A DNA stretch of 64,000 nt from Diadema setosum (lineage: Eukaryota; Echinodermata; Echinoidea; Diadematoida; Diadematidae): contig NC_092690.1 in NCBI RefSeq assembly GCF_964275005.1, forward strand, positions 9,986,010 to 10,050,009. Reading direction: 5' to 3'. The stretch's first letter is position 1, and every line of letters starts with the position of its first letter. A model generated the notes under the pieces. The model was not told the origin of the DNA. It did not search any database and saw only the letters and a program-made list of their open reading frames with translations. A program made the translations under genes and the position numbers. Of the stretch, positions 1 to 13,275 are shown piece by piece.

Positions 1-1118
1 TTTCTTTATTCATTCCTTTTTTTTTTTTTGGAGATGGTTTTAAAAAGAGCGATCATTCTACGTGGTACTCTACGTTTCTTCGTGATATTTTTTTTTTTTT
101 ACATATTTTACTGTGAGAGAACTTGGTTTCTCAGAATATGACAATAAGTCAATTTGATTTGAAAACAATTTAGGTTTATATCATTATAATTCTGTAGTTT
201 AATCATCTGCAGAGTGTGGCAGTAGGGAAACTAAAATACCATTATCTACTTTGAAAAAAAAATGTTTATGCTTCGAGTACATAGTTTTGATACATCAAAG
301 GGAAATGTCATGCCCTTCTTCAAATTTACGAAGGCTAACTTTCTTTCAGCTAGTCTAAGTCAGTACTATATCCTTATGTCATTTTCAGAATGATTTCAAT
401 ATCATTCAACCGTCAAATCAATTCTATTAATTTACAGAATGTCATTCGTGGGTTTCGAATTTCAATAATAATAAAGGACTTAGTTAACCCACATCCGCCG
501 GTAATGTAGTATATAAGCTGTTGGTGCCGGAGGCTATTTCGCTAGACTGTGCCGTCTCAAATTCAATGTGAAGTCACCGACACTTATGAGAAAGAAAAAA
601 TTGTGGAAAACTATGAAAGAGAAAGTAATGGTATTTAATATAAAATGTAAATAAGCATCTTGTGCTGAATTATTTGACGTGATATGATAATATCAACGTA
701 TGAATGACACATTTATGAATAATCATATCACTTATTCAAGAGAAATTATAATGAAAAAAAAAAGCGTCGTAGTCTTTCCGCATAAGAACAATCATCAATT
801 TTGAAATTGTAATAATGCAAGGTTTCCCATGGTATACGACTCATAGGGTATAATGCTTACAAATATCAAGGAATATTGAGTGAAATCTGATAGATAGTTG
901 TGGACTAGTGTGGTCTAAGTCATAACCCTGTGGATGGGACTACAATAAAATATGTGTATACTCGCACGGCAGTGTTCGATGTCACATAGTTGTAGATCTA
1001 TTCTGTTAGGTGAAATCCTCAAAAGTGAATGCTAACCCCACAGTGACAGGAAGTGAAGCAAAGAACTGTACAGTGGGATGTCAGTTCAGCGTTCATAGGC
1101 TATAATAAACTCTATAAA
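1..1118. other. AT-rich sequence, no gene seen
   Basis: No reading frame of useful length, splice-supported exon, RNA gene or recognisable repeat was found. The stretch holds short poly-T and poly-A runs and is rich in stop codons in all frames. Confidence 0.5.
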
Positions 1119-1472
1119 CAGGCCCGTAACTAGGAATCTTATCGGAGGGTTCAGAATGAGAAAAAGTGGACCTCTCTAGTTCAAAATTCTTCTCCACTTC
1201 CGGGTTTAATCAGCTGACGAGCAAAAAAGCTTCCCCTCGCGGTTTCTTTTTTTTTTTTTCGTTTCTCGTGCCACTTCCGGAATTCATCGGATGACAAGAA
1301 AAAAAAATCGTTCTTTTTTCTATAAATTTCTATTTGTTTTTTTTTTTCTTTCTGCTAACACGTGGGTTCCGCGACTCATTTTTTTTTTTATATTTCTTTT
1401 ATCATTTTTGCTCCAGACAAACGAAGGGTTCTGCGGAACCCCCTGAACCCCCTCCCCCGTAGTTAATGGCCT
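1119..1472. mobile_element. Small TIR element, AGGCCCGTAACTAGG family
   Basis: The left end reads AGGCCCGTAACTAGG followed by GGAGGGTTCAGAATGAG. The right end, read on the minus strand, is GAGGCCATTAACTACGG followed by GGAGGGGGTTCAG, so the ends form an imperfect inverted repeat. The same left end, including the GGTTCAGAATGAGAAAA stretch, recurs at 5059. No coding capacity, so a non-autonomous DNA element is inferred. Superfamily not assigned; no clear target duplication seen. Confidence 0.5.
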
Positions 1473-3659
1473 CATAAATTGCTTCATCATCCAGGCCATT
1501 TCTGCTACAGATTATCCCGTACATCGGCGTTTGCAGCGTTTGCGCGAACTACGGGATATCCTGTAGAATCACTTATATGGTTCAATTTTAACTGTATCTT
1601 CCAATACATTGGAAAAATATATGAAAATAGATGTTCATGCGGCTAAAACTGTAGGCCTATAATGGTATTGGATATATGATTGTTGAAATATGAAGTGACA
1701 CAGTAATATTGGATACTGAAAAATTGAAATATTTCAATATTTAGATATTCAAAGTGATCTTAATTACTACAAACATCAGTTTTCTAAAATATCACAATCA
1801 GAAAAATGCACAAACTGGAATCCGTACCAGTGTGATTGGGGTTGGAATTGAGGAATATACATATCACAAGTGACAGCACAGTTCACCATGTTTTCTCACA
1901 TATCAATTGTCATTAAGGACAAAGAAACACACCGCGTCACATCTTTTCCATTTTTTTAAGCATGATTATCACTAAAGTTACTACTTACACTTCAGATCAG
2001 ATAGTACAGAAATACAAGGAATGTGCTGTGAATATTACGGCTATGTATAGTCTATGAGCCAGTAGCTGGAGCTCAGTAACACGATAATACACGATATACG
2101 CGATATAAAACTGATTAGCATCCGTTGTGCGCGAACACAACTTCACTGCAGAGAGCCATAGAGCATCCTCCTGAGGGGAAACGTGGGTACAGCTGTGTGT
2201 CGTTGAGGCTGTCAGTGTCCATCTTTCGACTCGATGTGGCGGTCAAATTAATCGCATCGTTTTCCAGCTCCCTGACACTCCATCGACATCTACGGCAACA
2301 TTATTATTTTGTTTTGTTTTGTTTCCAGAACGGATGATGGCCACGTGATATACGTGTCCCGCTAGGCTATAGCAAGTAAGGAAAACAAAGAGTCAAATGA
2401 ACAGATGATAACGAAAGACTGTTAGACCAAATACTGTTTTGAGTGTTCAGTTATACATACTCAAACGTGCAAAATGTGATCGAGATCCTTATACATATTT
2501 GAATAGTATAGGCAATCATACCTTTATTTGTACTGGCGACCTCTTTGATATGTGTACATATTTATTATTGTATGATTTTTTTATTGCATGTTTACAACTT
2601 ACCATGCGCAAGTCATTACAGCCAGATTTCCAGTGACAACAATCGCCATACTGATACCATAGTAGACGTGCAACCACATTATATCATCTCCTGCAAACCA
2701 GGGTAAAAACATGAACTTTTTGACACAAATTCGTGCTAACACTGGTCGTATATCTTTCTTGAGCTGTTGCAAGCGAGATCTAATCTTTCCTGCCCGTGGT
2801 TAGCTCGGCATAGCGATAGCAGCTAAAGAGTGTACCAATATCAACTTCTCATGCCTTATGAATGGCAAATTCATGTCTTTCTTCATATCGTTGTTTGGTC
2901 ATTCTCAAAAGAATACGAAAGCACAAGTTTTCGAATTACAAGTCCCCCCCCCCCCATATCACTTTCCATATTCTTCGACTCTTAGGCATTACATATATTT
3001 TTCTCCTAAGAAGTTGCAAGCATCTAATTAAAGACGCCCGGTCGTCGCGAGAAAAAGCTCAAAATACTTTCGACAAAACATAGTTTCGTACTCGCGCGAA
3101 CCGTAATGTAGCATCAGCAAACAGAAATTTATCCCCATTGAAATCGACGACCGAGCGTCTTTAAAGGCACTGTTCGTGATTCAGGCTGCTTTGTCATATC
3201 ATTTCATAAAAGACTACTCGTTGCCTAGAAGCTCATTTTCCTTCACATCGCTCCCGACTCGCAAGAATTCAATACATGATGACTCAGACAAAAAAAAAAA
3301 AAAAAAAAAAAAAATCATTCTTACTCACTTGACGTTCAGATTAAGAATAAGAGTTTTATTGAGGTAAAATAAAGAGAGTGCTTACAAGGGATGCATTGCA
3401 ATCATACAGTTCGCTCCCGTATCATTACAAAATGCTATATAATCCGTTCTAACCGAACAAAAACAGCATAAATACGCAAAGCATGCGTATATTGTTGACT
3501 GTGTATTGAATAGTCAGCATACGCTTGAATGTTTTGCCAAAATGGGCTGCTATCTCATTAATTTCGAATAAATGTTACATTTAACATTATTGTAACAGAG
3601 AACATTAAGTTATTTGCACTTTCATGCTATTTTTGAAACATATGTATAAAAAGTGATGG
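1473..3659. other. No gene seen
   Basis: Only short frames (up to about 73 codons) with no recognisable protein similarity. Contains a poly-C run near 2945 and a poly-A run at about 3291-3314. Nothing else was supported. Confidence 0.45.
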
Positions 3660-4335
3660 TTTAGGATTCCGTTGCGGTTCGCCATTCCAAAGTTCGTTAT
3701 TACTTAAGTTCGTTATCCCGAAGGCTCCTTATTCCGAAGGCTCCCTATTTCAAAGGTTGGCCATTCCCAGGATTCGTTATTCCGAAGGTTCGTTAATCCG
3801 TAGGTGAAATTTAACTAATAGAGCTCGTTTATTCTGAAGTTTTTTTTTTTTTTCTGAAGATTAGTTATTCTGAAAGTTCGTAATTCGAGAAGTAAGATAA
3901 GGTTCGTCGTTCCGATGGTTCACTGCTCCGAAGAAGAAATAAGATTCATTACGTGTATTTCGAAGGTTCGCTCATCCGAAGACGATATAAGATTTGTACT
4001 TTGGAAGTTTTGTTAGCGTACTCGGCTTTTATTCTCTCTATTTTAGATTAAGGAACCTTAATTAATGTTCCGATTAACCAATATATGGGATAACCAAGAT
4101 TCTTTTATCATTTTAGGATTAACGAACCTTTGTTGCATAAACCTTACTTTATTGTTTGAATAACAAAAATTCGGAATAACGCAGCAATGTTCGTAATAAC
4201 GAACTCTACTTCATTTTGGAATAAACGACCATGTACCAGATACCTCAGAATTTGTGTGTTTCGTAATAACGAACCTTCGAAACACGGAACTTTATTATTT
4301 CGGATTAACGTATTATAATAACCTTAGTTTTCCTC
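3660..4335. mobile_element. Foldback element FB-3, arms of TTCGTTATTCCGAAGG-like repeats
   Basis: From about 3680 to 3990 the + strand carries many degenerate copies of a 15-20 bp unit such as TTCGTTATTCCGAAGG. From about 4050 to 4330 the same unit appears in reverse complement (for example GGAATAACG and CGTAATAACGAACC). The whole therefore folds into one long imperfect hairpin whose arms are short tandem repeats. This is the foldback (FB/TU-like) architecture. There is no coding capacity; the ends are approximate. Confidence 0.55.
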
Positions 4336-4514
4336 AGAAACTTTGCTTGACACACGGGACAAACACAGAGTGCCTTGAAGCGTTTGGTCTGTACATTTTT
4401 GTTCCGTTGTTTTGTTTGTTTGTTTGTTTGTGTGTTTGTTTGTTTTTTGGAAAACGATCTGAATTTTGTCTTGACGGAAATTACTTCTTTTTTTTTTCTT
4501 GTCAGTTGCGCTCG

Positions 4515-4672
4515 GTATAGATTTCGTTATAACGAAAATTTCACTTTAATTGTGTTCGTTATAAGCGAGTTTTGTAGCGTAGACATAATGACGATGATTT
4601 TGCGACCTGAACGTTTACTTCGTTATGACGAAATTTCGTTTTAACCGTGTTGGTTGTAACGGGAGTGCACTG
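4515..4672. repeat. Partial pogo/Tigger-like TIR element (right end)
   Basis: Repeated CGTTATAACGAAA-type motifs lead to a right end GGGAGTGCACTG followed by TA. The terminus resembles that of the complete 180-bp MITE at 57265-57444 (CAGTGGACTCCCG at its left end), and the TA matches Tc1/mariner/pogo target preference. No matching left end was found nearby, so the copy is probably truncated. Confidence 0.4.
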
Positions 4673-5204
4673 TAATTTTTAAATGTAGTACACAATAACA
4701 GACAACAGAGGACGTTGTACAGAATTGTATCAAATGCAGTTTGATCATTTTTAACCTCAACATATATCACACCGTGCTTTAATTTAAATAGGTACGCAGA
4801 AACTATATCACTGCGTATCACTATGCATGGTAGGCGCAGTACGAAACTGACAAATATTATACTGTCGCACTTCATCATTTACACAGCCGCGTCAAGTTTA
4901 ACATTACACAAAGGCACATTCCATTCACACAACGTCACTGCGCTCCATCGACACAGATCTTGTGCTTAGCACTTTCATGGTTGCATTGATCGTTCTCTGT
5001 ATTTTGATAACAATTCATACTGTATCACAGCATCATTCACACTTTTACACCATGCAACCAGGCCCGTAATTAGGTCTTCCGTGGGGGAGGGGGGTTCAGA
5101 ATGAGAAAAGTGGACCTTTTTATTTCAATTTTATGCTCAGTTCCGTTATTTTACTCATACCGAGCAATACCAAGGAGCAAAGCGGGGGGGGGGGGGGGCA
5201 ACGG

Positions 5205-7190
5205 CGTAGCCAGGATTTGATCTTAGGGGGGGCGGTTAGTCTGCGAGGGAGCGAAGCGACAGAGCCCGAGCGAGCGGAGCGAGCGAGGGGGGGGGGAGGG
5301 TGTGGGAGGGGGGTGTCCCCCTCCCACGGTAAGAACTTTTTGCATTTTGATGTTATAAATGGTGCAATTTGATGCATGTTTTTGCGCGTTTTATCGACGT
5401 GAAACAGTCCCACTTGTTTAAGGTAGCAGTATATTTTAGTGTAAATTGTTATTGAACAATTTGCCTATAAAATGGTATAATTTAAATACACTTCTTGTAT
5501 TAATTCCTTTCACTGAATATCATGAACGCGACTGAACCCGAGCGAGCGGAGCGAGCGAGGGGGGAGGGGAGGGTGTGGGAGGGGGGTGTCCCCCCTCCCA
5601 CGGTAAGAACTTTTTGCATTTTGATGTTGCAAATGGTGCGATTTGATGCATGTTTTTGCTCGTTTTATCGACGTGAAACAGTCCCACTTGTTTAAGGTAG
5701 CAGTATATTTTAGTGTAGATTATTATTGAACAATTTGCCTATAAAATGGTATAATTAAACACACTTCTTATATTAATTCTTTTCACTGAATATCATGAAC
5801 GCGACTGAACCCGAGCGTGCGGAGCGAGCGAGGGGGAGGGGAGGGTGTGGGAGAGGGATGTCCCCCCTCCCACGGTAAGAACTTTTTGCATTTTGATGTT
5901 GCAAATGGTGCGATTTGATGCATGTTTTTGCTCGTTTTATCGACGTGAAACAGTCCCACTTGTTTAAGGTAGCAGTATATTTTAGTGTAGATTATTATTG
6001 AACAATTTGCCTATAAAATGGTATAATTAAACACACTTCTTATATTGATTTTTTTTCACTGAACATCATGAACGCGACTGAACCCGAGCGTGCGGAGCGA
6101 GCGAGGGGGAGGGGAGGGTGTGGGAGGGGGGTGTCCCCCCTCCCACGGTAAGAACTTTTTGCATTTTGATGTTGCAAATGGTGCGATTTGATGCATGTTT
6201 TTGCTCGTTTTATCGACGTGAAACAGTCCCACTTGTTTAAGGTAGCAGTATATTTTGATGTAGATTATCATTGAACAATTTGCCTATAAAATGGTACAAT
6301 ATTTAAATACACTTCTTGTGTTAATTCTTTTCACTGAATAATCTAAATCATGAACGCAACTGAACCCGAGCGAGCGGAGCGCGCGAGGGGGAGGGGAGGG
6401 TGTGGGAGGAGGGTGTCCCCCCTCCCACGGTAAGAACTTTTTGCATTTTGATGTTGCAAATGGTGCGATTTGATGCATGTTTTTGCTCGTTTTATCGACG
6501 TGAAACAGTCCCACTTGTTTAAGGTAGCAGTATATTTTGATGTAGATTATCATTGAACAATTTGCCTATAAAATGGTACAATATTTAAATACACTTCTTG
6601 TGTTAATTCTTTTCACTGAATAATCTAAATCATGAACGCGACTGAACCCGAGCGTGCGGAGCGAGCGAGGGGGAGGGGAGGGTGTGGGAGGGGGGTGTAC
6701 CCCCTCCCACGGTAAGAACTTTTTGCATTTTGATGTTGCAAATGGTGCGATTTGATGCATGTTTTTGCTCGTTTTATAGACGTGAAACAGTCCCACTTGT
6801 TTAAGGTAGCAGTATATTTTGATGTAGATTATCATTGAACAATTTGCCTATAAAATGGTACAATATTTAAATACACTTCTTGTGTTAATTCTTTTCACTG
6901 AATATCATGAACGCAACTGAACCCGAGCGAGCGGAGCGAGCGAAGGGGGAGGGGAGGGTGTGGGAGGGGGGTGTCCCCCCTCCCACGGTGAGAACTTTTT
7001 GCATTTTGATGTTGCAAATGGTGCGATTTGATGCATGTCTTTGCGTGTTTTAACGAGTTGAAACAGTCCCACTTGTTTAAGGTTGCAGTATATTTTAGTG
7101 TAGATTATTATTGAACAATTTGCCTATAAAATGGTATATCATTTAAATAATCTTCTTGTATTAATTCTTACACTGAATATCATGAACGCT
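5205..7190 (+). repeat. Tandem array, about seven units of 273-282 bp
   Basis: The anchor CATGAACGCGACTGAACC (or CGCAACTG) falls at 5521, 5794, 6067, 6349, 6631, 6906 and, truncated, 7181, giving periods of 273, 273, 282, 282, 275 and 275. A further partial unit lies upstream from about 5205. Each unit has a GC-rich head (GAGCGAGCGGAGCGAGCGAG), a hairpin of GGGAGGGGGG facing CCCCCCTCCC around TGT, then ACGGTAAGAAC, and an AT-rich tail. Adjacent units are nearly identical, so the array is young or homogenised. Minus-strand reading frames that recur from unit to unit follow from this near-identity. Confidence 0.85.
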
Positions 7191-7239
7191 GTCTGCAGTT
7201 CAGCAATCAAACAGAAAAAGCATGCACACAAGGTTGTAG

Positions 7240-7990
7240 ATAGGGGCATATCCCCTCCCACACGAAGGAGATTTTGCGTTTTCTGACCTAAAATTCAGCG
7301 ATCTGGCGCAAATTTTTGGCGCAATACTTTTTCATCGAAGTGTTAAAATCACGGAAATTAGCTCTTATTCCGAATGTGCACCATCTGTGTGTATGTATAA
7401 AGTCTAGTGAGGTAGAGCTTAGGGGAAGGGGGATTCCCCCTCCCGCTCGCGGAGCTTTTGCGTTTTTAGAATTGAAATAAAGCGATCTGGGTATAGCCAC
7501 AGTCTACTTCTATGCATGGCGGAAGGGGGGGGGGGGGGGAGGGGCGGGCGAGCAGGGAGAAGGCGTTGGCGAGTGTTATCTCCACCCTTCCCTTCCGATG
7601 GAGCTTTTGCCTTTTTAAGGTTGAAATTGAAATATCTCGTATACGCATATTTGATGGAATCAACGTTTGGGAAATCACAAAAAAAGAACACACACACACA
7701 CACACAAAAAAAACTGAGATGGGGGGGGGGGGGGCTGAGGGAGGAAAGGGTCGATTAAAAGGGGAAATTCCCCTTATACATGAGGGAATCTTGAGTTTTC
7801 GGAATATAAGTGATAAGTCTTGTGCACTCAGAATTATTCATATATTTTTTATTTTTTTTTGTAAATCTAAAAAGTGTATTAAGCTAGGGAAAGAGGCACA
7901 GAGGGGGAGGGTTTGGGAGGGGGATACCCCCTCCCAAGCACGAGAGATTTTGCATATTTTGAATTGAAATTCAACGATCTGGTGCACACT
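7240..7990 (+). repeat. Diverged tandem units related to the 5.2-7.2 kb array
   Basis: Five diverged units begin with a CCCTCCC-type hairpin stem followed by GATTTTGCGTTTT and a GAATTGAAATT...GCGATCTGG segment, near 7255, 7440, 7590, 7775 and 7930. Spacing alternates between about 150 and 185 bp. The stem-loop and adjacent TTTTGC motif are shared with the 273-282 bp array. Confidence 0.5.
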
Positions 7991-8242
7991 TTGAGTGAAA
8001 TATTCAAAAAAAAAAATATCTTATTTGATGAAAGGTTGCAAAGGAGACCCGCTTCATGTGCATGCATACAGTATACACGCATTTTTTTTCTCCGCCTCCC
8101 AAATCCCGGTCCAAATCTTAGGGGGGGCGACCGCCCCCATCGCCCCCCCCCCCCCCCCTGGCTACGCCAGTGGGGGGGGGGGGGGGTGTTCTCATGCATT
8201 CCCAGGAACATTGCCTCCCCCCCCCCCCCGAATTACGGGACT

Positions 8243-9179
8243 GACAACGCTTGCATAGTGCTCAACGATAGCTGGTGTCCATACTTTTACTCACAATTCA
8301 CATAATTTTCCTGTTCACCATTCACTTAAAGGGAATATGCAACGCAAAAGCATATCTTTTGTCAGTCAGTATAGTTTTCTCCTCTGTTTTTGTTTTTGTT
8401 TTTGTTTTTTTGCGGGGGGGGGGGAGCGTATCCAGGTATCTTATGATGAAATATATGGCATATTCTTTTGACCACAGTAATGCTGAAGGTATGAAAAATC
8501 AACACAAGCCTACATGCATTTGCATTGCAGAAGTCCTCCAACATGGCATGACTGCCCAGCACTACGGCAGATCCAGAAGTCACCATGCATAGTGGCGCGG
8601 CAGTGATTAAAACTCAGGTATAGCTTTACCTTGATTGGGATGCTGTGCTCCGGCTGTCATAGGCCGATGAAGTGACGTTCCATTCACACATGAGCGCCGT
8701 GAAACATGTTCGATTTGTCCTGCAAATGCATATGTTTATATGACAAGGAATCTACACCCCCTTCCTCAATGCTCACAGCAAATCAAAGATGATAAAAAGC
8801 AAACAAAATAAAACACAGCTTGGTAGCTGGTAGTATAAAGCAACGGAAGAGAGAATGAAAGAGGGAGGGAGAGAGAGAGAGAGAACACGAGACCCTTGCT
8901 CTAGGTATTAAACAGAGAAAAAAAAAAGAACTTATGAATTCTTACTATGAGAGAAAGTCCGATTATCTTTAAACTTTTACCATACTCATTAATCAAAAGT
9001 TATCGATACTAAGTATGAGTTCTACTGCTATAGCTTCCATGAGCTTCCATACATCTTTTCATGACCAGTAGAGTGAAAGCAGATAGTCCAAAGTTAAGTG
9101 CCAACCATGTTAAAAAAATAATAAAACGCGGTACCGAAACCTTCTAAGCTCTATAACTTATAAAGGCAGGACGAACTGA
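8243..9179. other. No gene seen; short GA and GTTTTT repeats
   Basis: Holds a (TTTTTG)n run followed by a G run near 8390-8425 and a GA-rich microsatellite at about 8862-8883. No coding region or RNA gene was recognised. Confidence 0.4.
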
Positions 9180-9254
9180 GGTCATCCCACGAGACCGACT
9201 CTCATGAGTCATACAGCCTATGAGTTTTACACTATAATACAGTCTGCTATGTCG

Positions 9255-10110
9255 AAATATTGAAATTCAAAATGGCCGCCATAGCTAAATGTATTCTTAC
9301 TCATATGTCAGGTTGTAAGCATCACCTAAAGTTTAGATTTGGGGCAATTAAAAAGCATGCTTATGATGTCAGACATGCTAATAAATACATTTTTTTTTTT
9401 GAAAATGATGGATCATCTTGGTAGGCACGAAGGCGGCTATCTTGAAATTCAAAATGGCCACCATAGCTAATTCAATTGGGCCAATATCTCATATCCTATG
9501 CATTGTGTATGGTTCTAATTTGGGGCAAAGAGCATGTGTATGCTATCAGACTTGCGTATGCTATCAGACTTTCTAAAACATCTTTTTCTGAAAAGATGGC
9601 TCATCTTGAAATCCAAAATGGCAGCCACACCAGAATGTATATTTTGACCCATATCTCATGTTACAAGCAATACAGAAACTTCATATCTCGAGCATAAACC
9701 GGGCTCATGATATCGAACATTCAGATTTCACTTTTCCCCTATCTAAAATTGCAGATTTTTTTTTTTTCGAGGCTGCCATCTTAAACATTCAAAATGGCTG
9801 CTTTTCACATAATATATCTGGTTACAAACAACACTTTTAGGCATATTAATGTTTATGGTGGCATACAGTGTACATTCTCAAGAAAAAAACAGAAACATAC
9901 ATTCTGTAATAACGGATTATTCGTTTTGGCCGTCACTCTTGAAACTCAGTTATGGATTTCGACTAATATTTGGTACTGTACGATCTTTAAACTGTAAACT
10001 CAAGCATGCTGGAGCACTCATTTGTAAGTCAATCACTCCAATGAATTGCGCAGGCGGGACTGCTTCCTGCAGGACAGTGCCATGCTGAAATGCAGAATGG
10101 CTGTCATAGA
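9255..10110 (+). repeat. FB-1 left inner arm, units with AAAATGGCCGCCATAGC
   Basis: Four to five diverged units carrying a TTCAAAATGGCCGCCAT-type motif begin near 9266, 9446, 9607, 9784 and, weakly, 10090. Typical spacing is 160-180 bp. The units also share words like CATATCTCAT and a GTTACAAGC-type segment. They are the reverse complement of the units in the right inner arm. Confidence 0.6.
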
Positions 10111-12539
10111 AAACATTCCTTAAAAGCATTGCATTTGGGTAAACTTTGTGAATGAGAAATCATGTGATTCTGGTATCAAAACAAATGACTTTCAAAAATG
10201 CCTCCTAATAACTCCTGGGTGCAGTCTGAGTAATCAAATGCCCCCCATATAGATGAATCAGTTGTAGAGTTTAAATAAACAATATTAGCCGTATACTCTA
10301 CAATTCATTGGATAGTCAATTAGTTAATGTCTTCTAGGGTCATTCCCTGCATGAGTTTTTTTAAAGTCAAAACACTTGTATAGGGCTGTACACAGGGGAG
10401 AATTGGTTCTAAATACTTCCAGAACCAATGACTTTTGCATTTATTGCCATATGAACAAAATTACGAATTCTGCGGCTACTGTTGGTGTAAGAAGCTTAAA
10501 GCATTAATTGCACAGTTAATGTATACCCTCCTGAAATAACTGCAATGTAGCATTGTTATTATATACCCATGTAGTAGAGGCACAAATTAGGCTGTGGAAG
10601 TTAACGAGGTTTGTTCTGCGCATGTGTTGTATCAAGACTACTCGGATAAGGCGGGGGATTGTCCTGTTGAAGTCATCCACGCCCAACTTCTGAAGGCATG
10701 GACTGTATCATTGCACATTCCGCATGATTCAAGGTTTAGAGAATTCTTGATCCATCTGCTCTTTGAGATCCTCAAAATTTCAACTTCAATCGGCACCACG
10801 AAAGGCATGACCAAGCATACTTTTGTTTGTTGGGTGTTCTTTTTTTTTCGCAACAAACTGCAGAAAATAATTTCTCAACAATGTCAATTGTACTTTTATC
10901 ATATCCTATTCCAGTGATGGAGCAAACAGCATAACATGCAGTACAACAAAATACAGTAAGTAAAGCAAAGATCCATCAGGAGAATGAAAATGACAATGTC
11001 TAGGTAATAATCATTAATATTTCTGATTTCCCCTGTTGCTCTTGAAGTAGCATCTAATACATGTAATGGAATGAGGATATCTGCTTCCTCGTTGTGAGTG
11101 ACGGATGACAGCTCCCGTTGCATCTGTAATGAACACTTTGTTTCTTTTTTTTTCGTGATGTGGTCTCTATGTCAGATGGAATTGACTGCTCAGTATTTCA
11201 ACTTTAAGGCTAATTATTTGGCTCAGTTTTAAGGGGCTTCATCGGCATGGGTATAAAAATGAACCTTCGTTTAATAGTGAGAATGAGGACATGAAGGAGA
11301 AGGCCATAAAATTGTGAGATGAAGAGTGATTGTGGAATTACTTAAAACTTATATCTTCCGATAATGGTATGTCCAGCAATGGCTGGATAATGAACAGACT
11401 TATCACCTTGATGAACCAGTGGAAATGTTATGAGAAGTTGGTGATCCTCTTAAGCTTAATGACTTTGGATCCAAACCTACAAGGTGTATAATTTCAAGAG
11501 CTGAAAGACTTTCCTTTCTAATATTAGCCCAGATAGATTTTGTTTTTAATTCTTTCAGATACAAATTCTTAGTACAGAACATAAAAACTTCTTTTTTATA
11601 TCTTTCTAGAATACCCCCTTGAATGTTTCCGATACCTGATTGCCAAAGACATGCACATTCATCAGCTTCAATGCAGTGATATATTTTTTTTTTTTAGATT
11701 ACCCTCGTGCATGTCGTGTGACGGTCTTCTAAATTGTTGAACAATTCTGATGCATGCAAAGCCCCGCAGAACTGAGCTATTCTTGCTGCTTTGTAGTTTT
11801 AGAATCATTGGCGGTACAACAGCATGCTGGAAGCCTTGATAATTGATGATGACCCACACTAGGGCAATCAGGAAAATTCCTACCCATAATTGCTTATTCA
11901 TTTTGTGTTATTCCAGAAATACATCCAGCAATTATGAGCTCCCTGATTAGTGGTTTCAGTTTGTGCCCCCCCCCCCAAAAAAAAAAACAAGCTTGTGAAT
12001 GGGATGCCTGGTAGGGTGACCATGGCATTTCTTGACTTTGCGATACTTTTTACTTGTTTGTCTTCATTCTCTCGAGGAAGCATCAAGTTTTTGAAGATCA
12101 GCAGTTCAATCGTATCAATGCTTGCTTTTGTACAAATATTTGATGACTGAGATTAAATATGATTATTAAAGATGAGTATCCATGACGCCAAATAATGTGT
12201 TGCCTGAGGGGCAAAAACAAATCACGTGTGTATTAAGCGCATAGCTTCAGCGCGCAGTACACGAACCGCAACCGCCTGGCTATTGTGGTAAGTGGGATGT
12301 AACGCTTACACGCTTGCCCACGCGTATGGGACAGTGGTATGCCCCCCCCCCCCCCATACGAAGTTTTTGCCCCTCTGCATGACTTGATGACGTCATTGGA
12401 ACCTCGTCCTTACATTGTGAATTTATGGCCTCCATTTTGAATTGAGAGATGACTGTCATTCTGCGTGACCTGGAAATAAATTCCGTCAAACTAGGACAAT
12501 TTTGGCAAATTCATCTAAGGCGCTTACCACAGTATTATT

Positions 12540-13275
12540 AGTAATGTTTTGATTTTTCTATGGTGGCCATCTTGAATTTCATGATGATGTCCTTTCTAAT
12601 GATCCACAATTAGGAAACAGCAGTACTAGAACGTTGGACACCACAGAAATGTGCATTTTTAATATTTCATGCTTCTACAGTAATTGCAACCTGGGATACG
12701 GGTAAAACAAAGCTATTGCGCCAAATTGAATTTCAATAATGGCAACCTACAAATTGTATCAAAACAAACCACAATATTAGAAAGAAAGATTTATGAGAGT
12801 GTCCGATATCACAACTATGCATTTTTGCACCAAATTTGGCACTTCTACAATGCTCACTTTATGAGATATTGGTCAAAATACCGTTTGTTATAGCGGCCAT
12901 TTTGAAATTTCAGATGGTAGCCTTCAAATTGTATCAAAACATTCCACAATGCATGTATTAAAAAAGGTTATATCAGAGAGTCTGACATCACAATCATGCA
13001 TTTTGCACCAAATTTGATGCTTCTACAATGCTCACTCTATGAGATATGGGTTAAAATACCGTTTGCTATGGCGGCCATTTTGAAATATAAGATGGCAGTC
13101 TTCAAATTGTATCAAAACTATCCACAATATCAGAAAAGGATATATCAGAGAGTCTGACATCATAACAATGCATTTTGCACCAAATTTGATGTTTGAGTAT
13201 TCAATGCCCACTTTATGAGATATGGGTCAAAATGCTGTTTGCTATGGCGGCCATTTGGAAATTCAAAATCCCAGC
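12540..13275 (-). repeat. FB-1 right inner arm, units with GCTATGGCGGCCATTTTG
   Basis: Units near 12560, 12710, 12885, 13064 and 13238 carry GCTATGGCGGCCATTTTG followed by CAAATTGTATCAAAAC and TTTGCACCAAATTTG. Spacing is about 150-180 bp. In reverse complement they match the left inner arm. Confidence 0.65.

Larger units (their letters stand above)
5059..8242. mobile_element. GC-rich composite element bounded by GGCCCGTAATTAGG-like ends
   Basis: The left end CAGGCCCGTAATTAGG is the same as that of the element at 1119. The right end near 8230-8242 reads GAATTACGGGAC, an approximate inverse. Between them lie the 273-282 bp tandem array (5205-7190), a more diverged series of related units (7240-7990) and poly-G or poly-C runs longer than 10 nt. 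Sequences like GGCGTAGCCAGGATTT (about 5203) and TGGCTACGCCAG (about 8159) suggest a further small TIR element inside. That this is one element rather than a pile of insertions is inference. Confidence 0.4.

Noticed and set aside
6056..6835. Minus-strand frames repeated in three units of the tandem array
   Set aside because: They repeat only because the units are nearly identical; composition is low-complexity proline runs from the G-rich hairpin, and there is no sign of a gene.
7512..8305. Frames of 110-151 codons rich in Gly, Pro and Arg
   Set aside because: Produced by poly-G/poly-C runs and AC repeats, and overlapping frames on both strands show the same bias.
12281..12536. Short inverse GTGGTAAG/CTTACCAC pair suggesting a small TIR element in FB-1
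   Set aside because: Only 8-12 bp pair, and no target duplication or second copy was seen.
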